DNA of 64,000 nucleotides from Drechslerella dactyloides (GCA_020064725.1 JAGTWJ010000002.1:2728001-2792000); one strand, 5' to 3'. Numbered from the stretch's first letter, positions 33,012-44,014 are shown. Numbers and translations are program-made. Notes: generated by a model not told the origin, from the sequence alone.

Positions 33012-33987
33012 ATGCCGCAAGCTTTGTCGCTATCGTCGTTCAAAAAGCAGCTCCGTGCTGTAATCACTGATGGCGTACAAGACAAGCTCTTGACTTTCGA
33101 GGGTGTGGACCGTGACCTTGCGCTTAAATGTTACGATAGCCTGTCAACTCCGCAGCTAAGGGACCACAAACTACGGTAGACCTGGTCGTCTCCTTTCTCC
33201 TTCTTTTTCGAACTGGCACTAATCCGATTCGGCCTTGTAGATTCTCTTACGATTCAAGTTCTCAGACTCTGACCGTGTTCGCAATGCCCAGCAATGAGCA
33301 TGAATGCGTTGCAGATTGGCTCGTAAAATGCTGGGGCACTTGGCTCTTGGAGGGGCTCCTGCCCCGGAGCTCCATGCTAGATTTGTCGATGATGGGTAGT
33401 CCAAGTAGGATTTCATATGCGCAAATCGATTGGAAAGCAGACACTCCTAACCAAAGTTCAATTAGAGCAGGACAAATTCGCTGGTCGCTTTGAAGGTTCC
33501 ATCAAATTACCGGACTATTGTTTTAAGATGAGGGGATTGCCATTCCCCACTGTGGTATTAGAAACTGGGATGTCCGAGTCGTATGCCAAACTTCTCAGGG
33601 ACAAAGACATCTGGATCACAGGATCGGCGGGGTTCACCAAGGTTGTCTTACTCGTCAAGATTACACGTGGCAGCGGCGGCGTCACCGCCTTCCTCGAGCT
33701 CTGGCGTACAAACAGCTGCCCCCATCGCATAGTATGTCTCCTCCTGTCTTTCGATAATTGATCAGAGGTCTTACTAGATAATACCACAGACCGTGCTCCC
33801 AGAGCCCGACCAGAGCAGGGAGCCCCAACAGGACCCCGTGCTAACTCTTCAAGATTTGTACGGGGACTGCGAGGTCCCAGCTGGGACCAATGCCGACCAA
33901 GAATTACCCTTATATTTAGGTTGGTTACGAACCTGCATTTACCAGGCTTTGGATCTGACCAATGCCCATAACCAATATTCACCCTGA
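33012..33987 (+). pseudogene. Dispersed fungal hypothetical family member with one frameshift
   Basis: This pattern recurs, from memory, as a multi-copy hypothetical family in ascomycete genomes; I know no function. Exons: 33012-33175, 33241-33731 and 33790-33987, with good GT-AG junctions. Segments in order: N-terminal MPQALSLSSFKKQL and YDSLSTPQLRDHKLRFSYD; then QTLTVFAMPSNEHECVADWL; the core GLPFPTVVLETGMSESYAKL with VVLLVKITRG; and the tail LTLQDLYGDCEVPAG. The E and K placed on adjacent core strands resemble the PD-(D/E)XK nuclease layout, an inference only. Within exon 2 the frame must shift by +1 between about 33430 and 33490, and I see no intron there, so the copy is probably broken (or there is an assembly error). 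Confidence 0.6.
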
Positions 33988-34085
33988 GAGAAGGCTTCCC
34001 CATAACTTCACGGCTGGCAATTTTCTCGCTAGTCGACGGTAACGCCGGCACATTTTGCGACTTCACTCAAGGTCAGGATTGTGGA

Positions 34086-34200
34086 CGGCTGGCTTCTCTT
34101 GCCAGTTGACTCTCGCGTACGGCTGGCTTCCTCTGCCAGTTGTCTTTCGTGTACGGCTGGCTCTTCTTGCTAGTTGACTTTCGCATACGGCTGGCTTCTG
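34086..34200 (+). repeat. 34-bp tandem repeat with internal CTGGC...GCCAG hairpins
   Basis: Three full units of 34 bp (34086-34119, 34120-34153, 34154-34187) and a partial fourth, each starting CGGCTGGCT and ending ACTNTCGCGTA-like. Each unit contains a self-complementary CTGGC-N7-GCCAG (CTAG in the third). Related single copies occur at about 34010 and 34300-34360. Confidence 0.9.
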
Positions 34201-34682
34201 CTAGTCGATCATCACAGCTGGCTCGATCATTTTCGCGCCATGTTGTGGTCCTTCCTGTTTCCTACTTTTCTTCTTGCTGTCCCTTATTGCAGTTGATCAT
34301 ATGGCTGGCTCCTCATTGTCAGCCAAATTTACGGCTGGTATTTTTACCAGTCGAGCGTACTGCCATCGCATGTCCTGTAAGGGTGCTCAGCTGTGCGCGC
34401 CTAGTCATAAGAGCGAATTTACAACCATACTAGCCGGTCTAGGGGCAACCTATCGTTTTGTCGATAACGTAAATGTTCTGCAGAACTAAGACAATATGGC
34501 TAGATTAGGAGTGGGGAGGGCCGAGTTCAAGAGACTACGCTGAGTCGTATCGTATTTCGGGAATGCTAGCCCATTCGATCCCTATTGACGGAGCAAGTAT
34601 TGGGCTATAGAGAGTATCGACTGGGTCTCCAGCCGTAAGCGATAACCATGCACCACCTGCTTCCAAGTTTAACATATCAGCA

Positions 34683-34813
34683 CACTGGTCTCCCAGCTGT
34701 AAAAAATAGTGAACTGGTCTCCCAGCTCTAGATGTCAAACTGGTTCCCCAGCTGTAAAGAATAGTGAACTGGTCTCCCAGCTCTAAACGTCAAACTGGTC
34801 TCCCAGCTGTATA
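34683..34813 (+). repeat. Tandem repeat of about 55 bp built from CTGGTCTCCCAG
   Basis: Units alternate ACTGGTCTCCCAGCTGTAAA and ACTGGTCTCCCAGCTCTA followed by A/T-rich spacers, in two and a half copies. A diverged copy lies near 34618. CTGG-TCTC-CCAG is a 4-bp-stem hairpin, repeated five times. It abuts the 3' end of the coiled-coil gene at 34836. Confidence 0.88.
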
Positions 34814-34835
34814 TGTCGTCTGATCATAAGCAGTC

Positions 34836-35736
34836 TTAGTCGTGATCTTTCCGATTTCTGAGGAACTCGAACTTAAACAACCGTCTTTTTCGTTCACGCT
34901 CGGTTGGTTGATTAGGGGTTGTATCCCCCGTGCCATTTAGGTCACCTTCGGCCGTAGCTGGTTCCGGATCAACTGCAGCCGGCTGCGCCTCTGGTGTAGC
35001 TTCCAGAGCCTCAATACGCTCGAAGGTAATGCTTTGTAGATCCTCAATGTGATTCAGTCTCTCACTGTGTATCTGCAGGAGTTGATTATTCGAAACTTCT
35101 CGTTCGCTTTGGAGTTCGAGCCTTTCCTGAAGGACATCGAGTTTTCGTTTCAAATTCTTTACGGTCTTCTCAATCTGACAGTTAGTTTCGGAGGCGAAGG
35201 TACAAAGGTCCATCTTACTTACATCCATAATGTTCTTTTGTGTGGGTTCACCCCCACCCATCTCTTCAACTTCTTTGCTGGAAACTTCTTTTCCCTTTTC
35301 AGGAAGCTCATCGCCATCGTCTTGACCATGTTCAGGAAGCTCATCGCCGTTGCCCTGGCCTTGCGCGAGATCTTCTGGGTCGGCAATTTCGAGGGCATTG
35401 GTCTGCACTTCATACTCGGATGGGTCATTGTATGCCTCATTGGGCGCTGGCTCTTCGCTCCCTGCAACAAGGACCGGACGACTATGTATGCGTGCATGAT
35501 TTCCGGTTAGTTTATCTAAAATCGAGCGAGGGTGGAAGTTGCGTACCTGAGATGCATTCGGCTTGGCCCCCGGAACGACCCCGGCTCGTAATACTTTGAA
35601 TTGCTAGGGGGGGGATTCTTCCAGTTTCTCTATAATATCTCACGTTTTGCCGTTGCCTCTTGTTCAATTTGTGTGTTTTATCCGCTTCTTCTTCGCTAGA
35701 AGAAGACATGGTGGGCTCGTGGGTTTGGTTCGTCAA
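34836..35736 (-). CDS. Acidic, coiled-coil orphan protein in the array
   Basis: Unknown. Exon 1 35736-35547, intron 35546-35462 (GTACGC...TTGTTGCAG), exon 2 35461-34836. A further 48-nt in-frame intron is likely where the sequence reads GTAAGTAAG...CTAACTGTCAG (about 35226-35179). The product is 271 residues unspliced there or 255 spliced. The N-terminus is Ser/Glu-rich then basic (KLNKRQRQNVRYYRETG). The middle has an imperfect acidic duplication (GDELPEHGQD, GDELPEKGKE). Residues about 160-220 are a coiled coil (NLKRKLDVLQERLELQSERE). The end is basic (ERERKRRLFKFEFLRNRK). It lacks the Y-x-W domain but shares strand and overall layout with the array. Confidence 0.6.
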
Positions 35737-36751
35737 AAGTTCGAGTCAATGACTATTTGCTGGCAGCTGGTTGAATGTGGGCAACAAAAAAATTGGAGGC
35801 AATAATGTGTTCGGAGTTATGCAGCGCCGATGGCAACGATGGGCAGCGCTCGCAAGATTATTCAGCACCAAATACAGTCTCGACACTGACAATACCTAGC
35901 AATTGCAACTCACGGTACTATGTAATATATACAAGACTTGGAGAACCGCCATCGTAGGTATATAGCATGTGCGGTTGCATGCATTAATCTATCTCTTCAT
36001 TTTGTGCCTCTCGTAGACCTCTTAAGTTTGATCATGACTACCAATATATCTCTATGCAATAGCCTGAACGTAAAAAATGATAGTGCACGCTAGCTATAGG
36101 TGAGCTTGGTCTCGGGGCAAGGTGAGCTTAGCCAAACAGCCGCAATTTCTACAAAGCTATGGTAACATCGAATCTAGTTCATTTGATCAGACGCTGGGCT
36201 TCCAGTAACATAAGCAAGGCCTGGCACTACAATTTCATATGAACCACGGTATGCTAGATTCCATATACTATGTCTGATTGACTGGATGATGGGAACACTT
36301 CTGTCAGGAACATGGGAAGGTCTGGGAAAAAACGAAGTATGCAAAGGTTATATAATCAGCATTCTGACTTACACTGGGGTTTCATAGATTCTCACATCCA
36401 CGCATACGAATACAGAGCAGACAAAACGATCTTCGCCGGCTAGAGCATGGCAGTCTGGCTCGCGAGACAACAAAAACATTGATCACAATCAAACAATTAA
36501 TTCTCATCAAAGCTAGATTTGGATTCAAATATGTTCGATACATAAATTCATAATAGGTCAAAGTGACATCTTAGCAGTGCTAGCATCTATAATAACCAGC
36601 TGTAGCCGCTGTAAACCTATGCATCTTTGGTATGAACAGTATATGTGTATGGATACTGCCTTTTCTACTTCTATGTGTACGACGGACACTCATATCAAGA
36701 TAAAGACTCCCGAGCCATATCGGTGATTGTAATGTTGAGAGTTATATTGTC
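35737..36751. other. Spacer in the array
   Basis: No supported gene; AT-rich, with the 5' flank of the orphan at its left end. Confidence 0.5.
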
Positions 36752-38010
36752 TCAGACAGCCGAGGCATAGGATTGCTGGATAGTGTCAGTATATGTTTGG
36801 ATGGCGTGCCGGAATGGGCGCAATTGAATGAGCTCTGTCGTCATAACAATGCGCACCCCTTGCAGCTCCGCGATGATGTCGTGTTTCTCAGTTAGCTGAA
36901 GCTCGAGCTCTCTAATTTTGGCGTCTTTGTCTGCAAGCTCATGATTTAGACCTTGTACTGCACGATTGAGCTCGGAAATCTGGTTCTGCATCTCCTGCTC
37001 GCGTTTGGGTTGCGCTTCAGCAATGGCTCGTTCTTCGTGTAGATCGTCGAGGAGCTGCTGCGTTTCCTGCGCATGAGCAACCTCCCGGGCGTCCAGTTTG
37101 TCCCCGATGAAATTTAGCCAGTGTAGCCCAAGATCGATATATGAGCGAATTTGTGTGTATTCGATACCGGCGTCGTTTTGAGTGAAAGATTTCCGGCGAC
37201 ATCCCCCTGAGGGAGCTTCATTATGTCATCCGCATTCTGATGGATAGGATCAGGAGAATTGATGGCTCCCCTTTCGACAAGGCCTGCGACGGCATCATAA
37301 TTGCTGAAAGCTCGGAGACAATTCGATCGTTAACCATTGGTCCCGGAGAGCATATAGCTGGAGGAGCTTTGAGAGCAGGCTGGACTTGTTCCTCGTTGTC
37401 GATGTCATCGTCCGATTTTAAGGATACCGCAGGCATCGAGAAATCATCGTCATGCGAATGTTGTTTGACCGAAGAAGAATACGGGATAGCTGGAGCGGAC
37501 GTGGCGGATAGTGACGATATGGACTTGTCCAAGAAAATCTCATTAGAATCTGTAGACCCATCTGAGAAGTTGCTCGAATGATCAGAAAGTTCCGGGTACA
37601 AGTAGCCCTTTTCGATAAGCTGGGTTAAAATTTCGATATCCTTCGTTTCCCACTTCCCCGGAATCGTATAGATGCGTCCCCTCATAATGGTTGCTTTGAT
37701 TGCCTTCGAGACAAGAGCAGCTGATAAGTCGCCATCATGTGACACGGCGTTTATTTTCTCATCGTCGAGCTTCCAAATATATTCGAGTTCCGGTTCCGGT
37801 TCTAATGATATGTGGCTACTGTTGAACGTTGCTAGTCAAGTGGTATAGACGCAAGTAAGTACGGACGTTTCACCTCCGGAGGGCCAGAATCGCGTTGAAG
37901 GCTGCTCTTTTTATGGCTTTGACTTCTCGTCTCATTCCACCTCGGCGTTGCATGGCTGGTGGAGAGCTCTCCACTTCACTTGGAGTTTGAGGTGATTGCT
38001 CCGTAGACAT
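36752..38010 (-). CDS. Array member C: Y-x-W domain with coiled coil, multi-exon
   Basis: Unknown family. Exon 1 38010-37874 (MSTEQSPQTPSEV ... KAIKRAAFNAILAL), intron 37873-37819 (GTGAAAC...CAACAG), exon 2 from 37818. The junction restores SSHISLEPEPELEYIWKLDD, so the helix, the Y-x-W core and the closing KDIEILTQLIEKGYLYPE fall in one frame. A Ser/Asp-rich linker follows. The coiled-coil end (QISELNRAVQGLNHELADKD, stop at 36752) is in another frame. The link between about 37340 and 37208 needs an intron I cannot place with confidence (an acceptor CCCTCAG at 37208 fits) or hides a frameshift. The N-terminal two exons are secure; the C-terminal joining is not. Confidence 0.62.
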
Positions 38011-39154
38011 ATTGAGAATAAAGGTTGGTTCGGTATAATGCCCTGAGATATATGAGTACAGAGCAGCAGTCCGACTTGTTGTGCAAAGGATGGGGTATCA
38101 GTGACACTCCGGATCCAGCTGGTCGTACTGATCGAACGGTGTGAGGGTCGATCCGTTGTCTTGGAAATGAGGCCAGCCAGAATGAGATGGCAATTGGAGG
38201 GGAACAAGCTATATGAGGAGGGTAAGGTGACGTCTGAGATGGACTGATGCCATCACCTCAGGGTGTGGTCCGGGTATAGAGGGTGCCTTCGACAACACGC
38301 TCTTACCACAGCGGTCGAATCCGTGGTTGGTCGTAGGTAAAGAACAAAGGCTTGTGCTTAAGCTTGCTGCGAGCGAATAATTCTTTTCAGAGGGCCCTGA
38401 AGTGCGGGTTGTGGGTGCAAGGCTTGCTGGCTTGCAATGACATCAAGACCAGCGCTGCAGTGCAGCATTTGATCTTATTAAAGTCTACGAGTACGGGCTA
38501 AGGGGAGTCTACAAGGCGGAGTATACTGGCCAATGAACACCTGGATACATGCATATTGAGTCCGCTGATTCCTTCCTATCCTTTTCTTTTCTTTTCTATT
38601 TATTTCTTTTCGTTTTGTATTCGAATTCACGCGTCAAGCCGCAGGCCAGGTCCAGGAATACAACCTGCTGGCAGATGCGCTGTTTGGTACGTGTGCAAGT
38701 GGGCGACCTTGTTAATTTATTTATATCCGACGCGTGACATTCATGCCGCGCGTAGACGGTCTACGCGTCCCAACGTAAACCCTGCAGTAGATGCCAAAAA
38801 TGCTCCATTTTCATTGCGATATCTTTAACTATAAGCCCTTACCGAGGTAGACAGCTGTAGAGGGGGTTACAGATTCTATATGTAGCATATTACAATCACA
38901 TAACGAAGTGAAGGTACCATTTGAGGTAAACAGAATATTGATTTCAGTAGGAGTGGCCTCGCATGTCCACTCCATCGTGTTATAGAATTTTAAGAATCCC
39001 GAATGATGCGATCCTCATTAGACTTTTTGCTTGCGATAGAATTGAAAGTTTTTCGGAATGCGAGGTGAAAGAGGAAAGAGACTCATGAACTCAGAAGAAG
39101 GGCATTGACGGGTTTCTGGAAGATAAGTTCCATCTCCCCATCCTAACGTATAAC
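38011..39154. other. Spacer in the array
   Basis: No gene supported. A pyrimidine-rich TTTTCTTTTC run lies near 38580-38610. Confidence 0.5.
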
Positions 39155-40192
39155 TCAAGCCTCTCGAGCCTGCTTCGACTTCAAGGTCTTCTCGCTCTCA
39201 TCACGCAACCCATGCAAGATCGCGCAGACAGAATCGAGCAAGTCGACACACATATCCTTCGTCCAGTTCGCGACTGGCATAGCATCTTGACGCTCATCGA
39301 CTTTGTTGAAGACACTTTTGTGGGTGACGTTAATGATATGCTTCAGACGATGCACCTGGCTCTCCAATTTACTTGTGCGAGCCCGGATTCTGGCCAAATC
39401 CTCTTCTTTATGTCGGAGCTCTTCGCATAAGTCGGTGAGGGCGCTCTCACGGCGATCGACTTCATTGAGCAGTCGAGCACTATCCTTTTCCCAGTCCTTT
39501 CTGATTTTTTCGACTGTGACATTCATGCGGTTTTCGGTGACAAGCATGGGAGGGATATGGGCGTTGTAGTTGGTTCTGAGCTCTTCGAGGCCGCGGCCAA
39601 GTCCAATCATCGTGTCGCGGAGAAACTGGTAGATCTCTTTACCTTCAGGCTCAGGAATTTGGCCAGCTTTGGCTTTAATGTATCCAATAGATCTATTGCC
39701 AATTTCGCTTGCGAATTGGATGAGGTGATTGATGATTTCCTCAATATTTCCGTCCTGGCTATGTTGATAGGATAATCCTGCCATTAAGCTTTGTGGTTGC
39801 TGGGTAATCTGTTCAGTGTTTGGATGGTGTCCGAAGCTAGAGGAATCTTTTTTATTGTGACTAAAAGGAATGGAATCGATGTGAAAAGTGGTGATAGCGT
39901 CGTTGAAGACCGGGACCAGACCTTTATTGACGATCAAGTTGAGGATCTCGATAAGTTCGATAGTGGTCCAAGTCTCTTGACCGCGTTGAGACTCTATGAT
40001 ATTCAGGATGCGTCGGGCCTGGGTTGGTTGAATCTTGTAGCCATGTTTGTCGGTCAGATGCCAGTGATAGGGAATTTTTTTGTCCTTGGGGTCAAAGTTG
40101 AAGTCGATACTGGGGGGTCTGACGTCCATTCCCAGAAAGGCTTTGACAGCTTCAGCTGCCTCAGCCTGAACCTCAAGGAGACCAGGCGGCAT
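39155..40192 (-). CDS. Array member D: Y-x-W domain with coiled coil, intact
   Basis: Unknown family. One intact frame, 345 residues. The shared domain lies at about 8-95: helix EAAEAVKAFLGMDVRPPSID, core KIPYHWHLTDKHG (Y42, W44) and closing TIELIEILNLIVNKGLVPV. A short linker follows, then a mostly helical C-terminal part with a coiled coil at about 215-285 (DSARLLNEVDRRESALTDLC, LARIRARTSKLESQVHRLKH). It is more compact than member B, with much less disordered linker. No signal peptide or TM. First Met used. Confidence 0.84.
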   Translation of the reverse strand: MPPGLLEVQAEAAEAVKAFLGMDVRPPSIDFNFDPKDKKIPYHWHLTDKHGYKIQPTQARRILNIIESQRGQETWTTIELIEILNLIVNKGLVPVFNDAITTFHIDSIPFSHNKKDSSSFGHHPNTEQITQQPQSLMAGLSYQHSQDGNIEEIINHLIQFASEIGNRSIGYIKAKAGQIPEPEGKEIYQFLRDTMIGLGRGLEELRTNYNAHIPPMLVTENRMNVTVEKIRKDWEKDSARLLNEVDRRESALTDLCEELRHKEEDLARIRARTSKLESQVHRLKHIINVTHKSVFNKVDERQDAMPVANWTKDMCVDLLDSVCAILHGLRDESEKTLKSKQAREA

Positions 40193-40907
40193 TGCGGTAG
40201 AGCGGATATTATGACAGAGCTAGGAGGTGTAACGGAGAGATGACGATGGTGAAGAATTTTTTCAACGTTCTAGAGATTAGTGTGGTAGCTTGGAAAATTA
40301 TTACTGCGGAGACGGATAGACGATAGCTACCCCAACACTCTGAGAGAAAAATCATAATCTTGCGCCTTCAAATTAGATTCCATATATGCTGTTACAACTC
40401 AAGCGTAACATTTCGAAGCAGCCATATGAACAAGCTCCAACTGCAACTACGCCGTATTATACTGAACACAAGAAATCTCGATGTATCTCTTAGTACGTAA
40501 AGTACGGAGTGAGATCTAAGCAATGGAAATATAATTCTCGTACGTAGAGGATATAGCCCTTATCTCCGAACCAGGTTGATTAGTTACGATAACAAGCATG
40601 AGAGAAATTCTGTGTCATGGGTGTACTGCTCTCAAGTCATTTACTATCTACTTCCTGTCTACCAGTACAGTGGTCTTCATGCAATCTAATTTACTAGACA
40701 ACCTACCACTATACACCCTTGATGATTTGATGAGTTGACTGAGGCCCAGCTGACTGCTACTATAGGGTGTTCAAGTGGGGCCCATGGACGTTTTGACTTT
40801 ACCCATAGCGTCCTTAATATCTGGCGGAATCATCAAAATTGAAGATAGTCCATCCAGGAAGTCTACCACTATTTTTGTAGAAGTGTTCTGTACTTCTAGG
40901 CGAGACT
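40193..40907. other. Spacer in the array
   Basis: Promoter of member D and 3' flank of member E; no gene seen. Confidence 0.5.
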
Positions 40908-42361
40908 TTAACCGCCGGAACTCTCCCTCATAGCCTCTACAGGACTAACATCCTTCTGTATATCCGAACTTTCCCGCCGATACTCTTTGATCCCGCCATT
41001 GTGTTTTTGTAAATCATTCGACGCCTCCAGGGTAGTCAATCCTTTGCTATCTCCAGCGATTGTAGAAATATCATTCTCTGTCTTGAACTGTTGTTCTTGC
41101 GATCCCTTGTGCCCAGCTTCTGGGCTCATCTCCAAGGCTTTCGTTTTTGCCAGCTCAGCATCGATCTTTTTGGCTTGGGCAACCAGTTCTGACAATGGCG
41201 TAAGCTGTTGTTGGCTACCCAGTAAGCTCCTGCTTCTCCTTGGTGTCGGTGTGCTCTTCTCCGGGGTACGATACTGACCTGGAGTACGATTGGCGATCAG
41301 AGGTAGTATCGTAGCAGAATGTGAGGTAACCTCAACGGGCGACGACAAAGTCAAGTCGATCGTCTCGTCCGCAGTTTTTATCAGCATTGGGCTCGACTCC
41401 TCCAGTTTACTACCCTCTTTCGGGATTGGCTTGTCGTTTCCTTCCTTCCCTTCATATTTTTCTGTATTTCTTCAATCACAAATTGGTTGAACAGTACATC
41501 CTCGTCATCTGTACGCCGGCGTTTGCGGCCCCTGATGTCAGCTGGCGGAACCCAACATTGCCTCTTTTTGTCGAGTTCGTGCTGACGCGATCGTACGATT
41601 GCAGTCCGACCAAGGTGCTGAGCGGGATAGGTACGAGCATTGCGAAAGGGAATTTTCCCAGAGTCTTCGGCGCTAAGTTCATCGAGCTCGTCGCTACTCC
41701 CGTCGCTATCGTGAGAGTCGAAACTGCTGCTAGTTTCACTTTCGCTCCCCTCCGGTTCTTCAAATGAGGCATCGGACGCGGCTTCTTCAGAACTCTCGGA
41801 AATGTTTCTCTTATTTGCCCTTGCCCTTGTCGATGAAGGGTAGACACGAGATGTCTGCGAGTTATTTAAGTCCTCGTGATCGGCTGGCAAAATGGGGATA
41901 TTGGTCCTTTGTGCTTGAAGGATGCCTCTCTTTATTAGACTCAAGACAGCTTCCAGCGTTTCAACGGCCCAAGTGGCCGGGTGATTCTGCCTTTCCCCCG
42001 AGGCTGCAAATATCGATCCATTCAACCTTTCCAACTCCCCTGGGGTTAATGCGAGTATATTTGGGATGACCACCCATTCGTAAAGGTTCCGCTTGCTTTT
42101 GACGCCGAACCCTCCATCTCCAAAGTAGGGTTTTGGGCGACCCGGAAGCTCGTTCACCATGATGTCAGACACCCAATTGAGTAGATCTTTCTGGGCTGCC
42201 ATTTTTCTGTTTCCGTATTCTTCATGCAGAGGGGTTGAAACAGTGTCTCCGAAGATGGTTTCGGCATTCATTCGGGGTATCGTCGTTGGAGGAGCCTTCA
42301 TCACCGCTTGGCTTATCGCCATACTAGGAAGGGTGGCTCTACGGCGTCGTGTATCGGCCAT
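40908..42361 (-). pseudogene. Array member E: Y-x-W domain with acidic linker, frameshifted
   Basis: From 42361 (MADTRRRRATLPS) the frame encodes the shared domain at about 54-150 (helix MAAQKDLLNWVSDIM, core KRNLYEWVVIP, closing EAVLSLIKRGILQA). An unusually long acidic Ser/Glu/Asp linker and a nuclear-type basic patch (RGRKRRRTDDED) follow, and it ends at 41381. A second frame from the same gene (41387-40908) continues with similar composition: KPIPKEGSKLEESSP, then TPTPRRSRSLL and a helical KKIDAELAKTKALEM. A 1-nt shift back, at the short A-run near 41460, would join them. Either a recent pseudogene, an assembly error, or two adjacent products with an ATGCTGA overlap. Confidence 0.58.
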
Positions 42362-42894
42362 ACTTTCATGATCTAATCGGAGAAGACGAAAAATCGAATT
42401 ATGGGAACTAATCCGATATGATGTACCGGTATCTCTCAACCTGTGGTTTTAGTGTGCGTGGGAAGATCGAGAGCGGGAGTCCTCTATAAGTTTGGCCATT
42501 TTAGCCAACTTCTGGTACAGCTGGTCGCCCAAACAAAGAGCTCAGAGCGATTTGTCGATAATGACAGTGCAACAAAGAAAGCCTGTTGGAACGTTTCCAC
42601 ACGCACTCTCACAAATTTCCACTGTGCCGCCTGTATTAGAATTCCTGTTAGAGATCAGACAAACAATGGTAGAATACATAAAGCTATCGGGCCCCACTAT
42701 GGGACACAAAGCTAGGCTTGTGATCGATAGCGCGATGTTAGCCTCGAGCATGTACCTACAACGAAACAGGAAGCCCAGCAACAGCCAGTCGAAGACCAAT
42801 CTCAAGAAATACTTCGCGTCCAAAAAAATCACCACAGTAATAGAATCTCCACAGTAACGGAACAACGGTCCCTTTATGCCTCGGCAACATTTGA
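42362..42894. other. Spacer between members E and F
   Basis: A plus-strand frame of 121 codons (42492-42857) is open but unsupported by family, splice or start context. Otherwise the E promoter and F 3' flank. Confidence 0.4.
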
Positions 42895-44014
42895 TTAGAA
42901 GCAAGTTTTTTGGATTTTGATCCCGGTCTTCATAAATTTCAGCTCTTCGTCTGTGACATCAAGCGTTGTATCAGCGAAGAACTTTCGAGCCGCCAAGAGA
43001 CCACGGAGCATCTCTCCCCTGTACTTATACTTATGATCCTGCTTTCCGATCTGCCAGAGGTGGTTTTCGGCGGCCTTCTTGAGGAGGGCCTTGCGAACCT
43101 GCAACTGGTGCAGTTCGTTGGGATTTTGAACTTGAACTTTCTGCCTCTGGTCCTCGATGCAGCCCCAGAGTTCGTTGAGATCGTCGAAGAGATCATAGTC
43201 GCCGGTTTTAGCACTCTCCTGCATTTCTTCCAAGAGTCCCTTGTCAATTTCTGCTTGTGCTCGCTTCTCTTCGATCTCCTGCATCGTGGCTTTGATGCAC
43301 ATGTAGCATTCCATCAGCTGGTCGATGGCCCATTCGAGAGATCCTTCCTTGCCCTGGATCGGGTCGTAGCGGTCCACTTCGCCCTTTTTTCGATCGAAGA
43401 CGCGCTTTTCCTTGATGGGATCGTAGGTGCCGCCGGCGATCGCGGTCTGGCGTCCCTTGACGCGCTCAAAGACGTCTTGCCAGAGTTTGTTCCATTGATT
43501 TAGAACGAAGCGCTCACCGATGTGTTGGAAGTCCTTAGGTGTCCTCGGTGGCTTGGACGGCTGGTACGGTGGTTCGAAGAGTTCGTCCTCGCGGAGCTGG
43601 GCTTCGGAAAGATGGTCGAGGGTTCTCATGAAAATATCTGGCGTGTTGTCAGAGCCAATCTTATTGCATGCGGCTGATATCGATTGAGCGATATGAATTA
43701 TTGTAGTAGGCTTTCTTACCGTCATCTGATTCCTTGCCGCCCAATTTCTTGTCCTTCGATTTCTCGTCTTCCGGTTTCTTGTCGTCCAATTTCTCGTCGT
43801 TCGACTTCTTGTCGTTCGACTTCTCGTCTTCCGATTTCCTGTCTTCCAATTGCTCGTGGTCCGGTTTCTCGTTACTCTCGCTGATGCCTGCTGTGTTAAT
43901 CTGGGCCGCTCCCTCTTGATTTTCCTTCCCGATGTCTCCTCCCTTCATATCATCCACCGTTTTAGCGAGATAGATGTCGGGGACTGGTGCTGGACCTGAA
44001 GATAGAAAATCCAT
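42895..44014 (-). CDS. Orphan with 5-residue charged repeats and helical C-terminus (F)
   Basis: Unknown. Exon 1 44014-43720, intron 43719-43638 (GTAAGA...CGCCAG), exon 2 43637-42895; 345 residues. Residues about 55-95 are tandem pentapeptides of the type K-S-x-D-[EK] (KSEDEKSNDKKSNDE...). The C-terminal 245 residues look folded and mostly helical, with Trp-rich stretches (FVLNQWNKLWQDVFERVKGR, LRGLLAARKFFADTTLDV) and a repeated DPI motif (GTYDPIKEKR, DRYDPIQGKE). It does not show the Y-x-W domain. It lies inside the array, same strand. The intron and clean phase make it the best-supported non-family gene there. Confidence 0.74.
43741..43850 (-). repeat. 15-bp coding minisatellite in F
   Basis: About seven 15-nt units (TTCTTGTCNTCNGA-type on the plus strand) encode the charged pentapeptides. 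It is frame-preserving, so repeat-number change would alter only linker length. Confidence 0.75.

Larger units (their letters stand above)
33988..34835. other. Repeat-rich spacer
   Basis: Non-coding except for chance frames; contains both hairpin-type tandem repeats described separately. It looks like the degenerate end of a mobile or satellite element. Confidence 0.5.

Noticed and set aside
34086..34813. CRISPR array
   Set aside because: Units are directly adjacent or separated by related sequence, not unique spacers, and the host is a fungus.
42492..42857. 121-codon plus-strand frame as a gene
   Set aside because: No relatives, no splice signals, overlaps an open frame on the other strand, and lies in the promoter region of member E.
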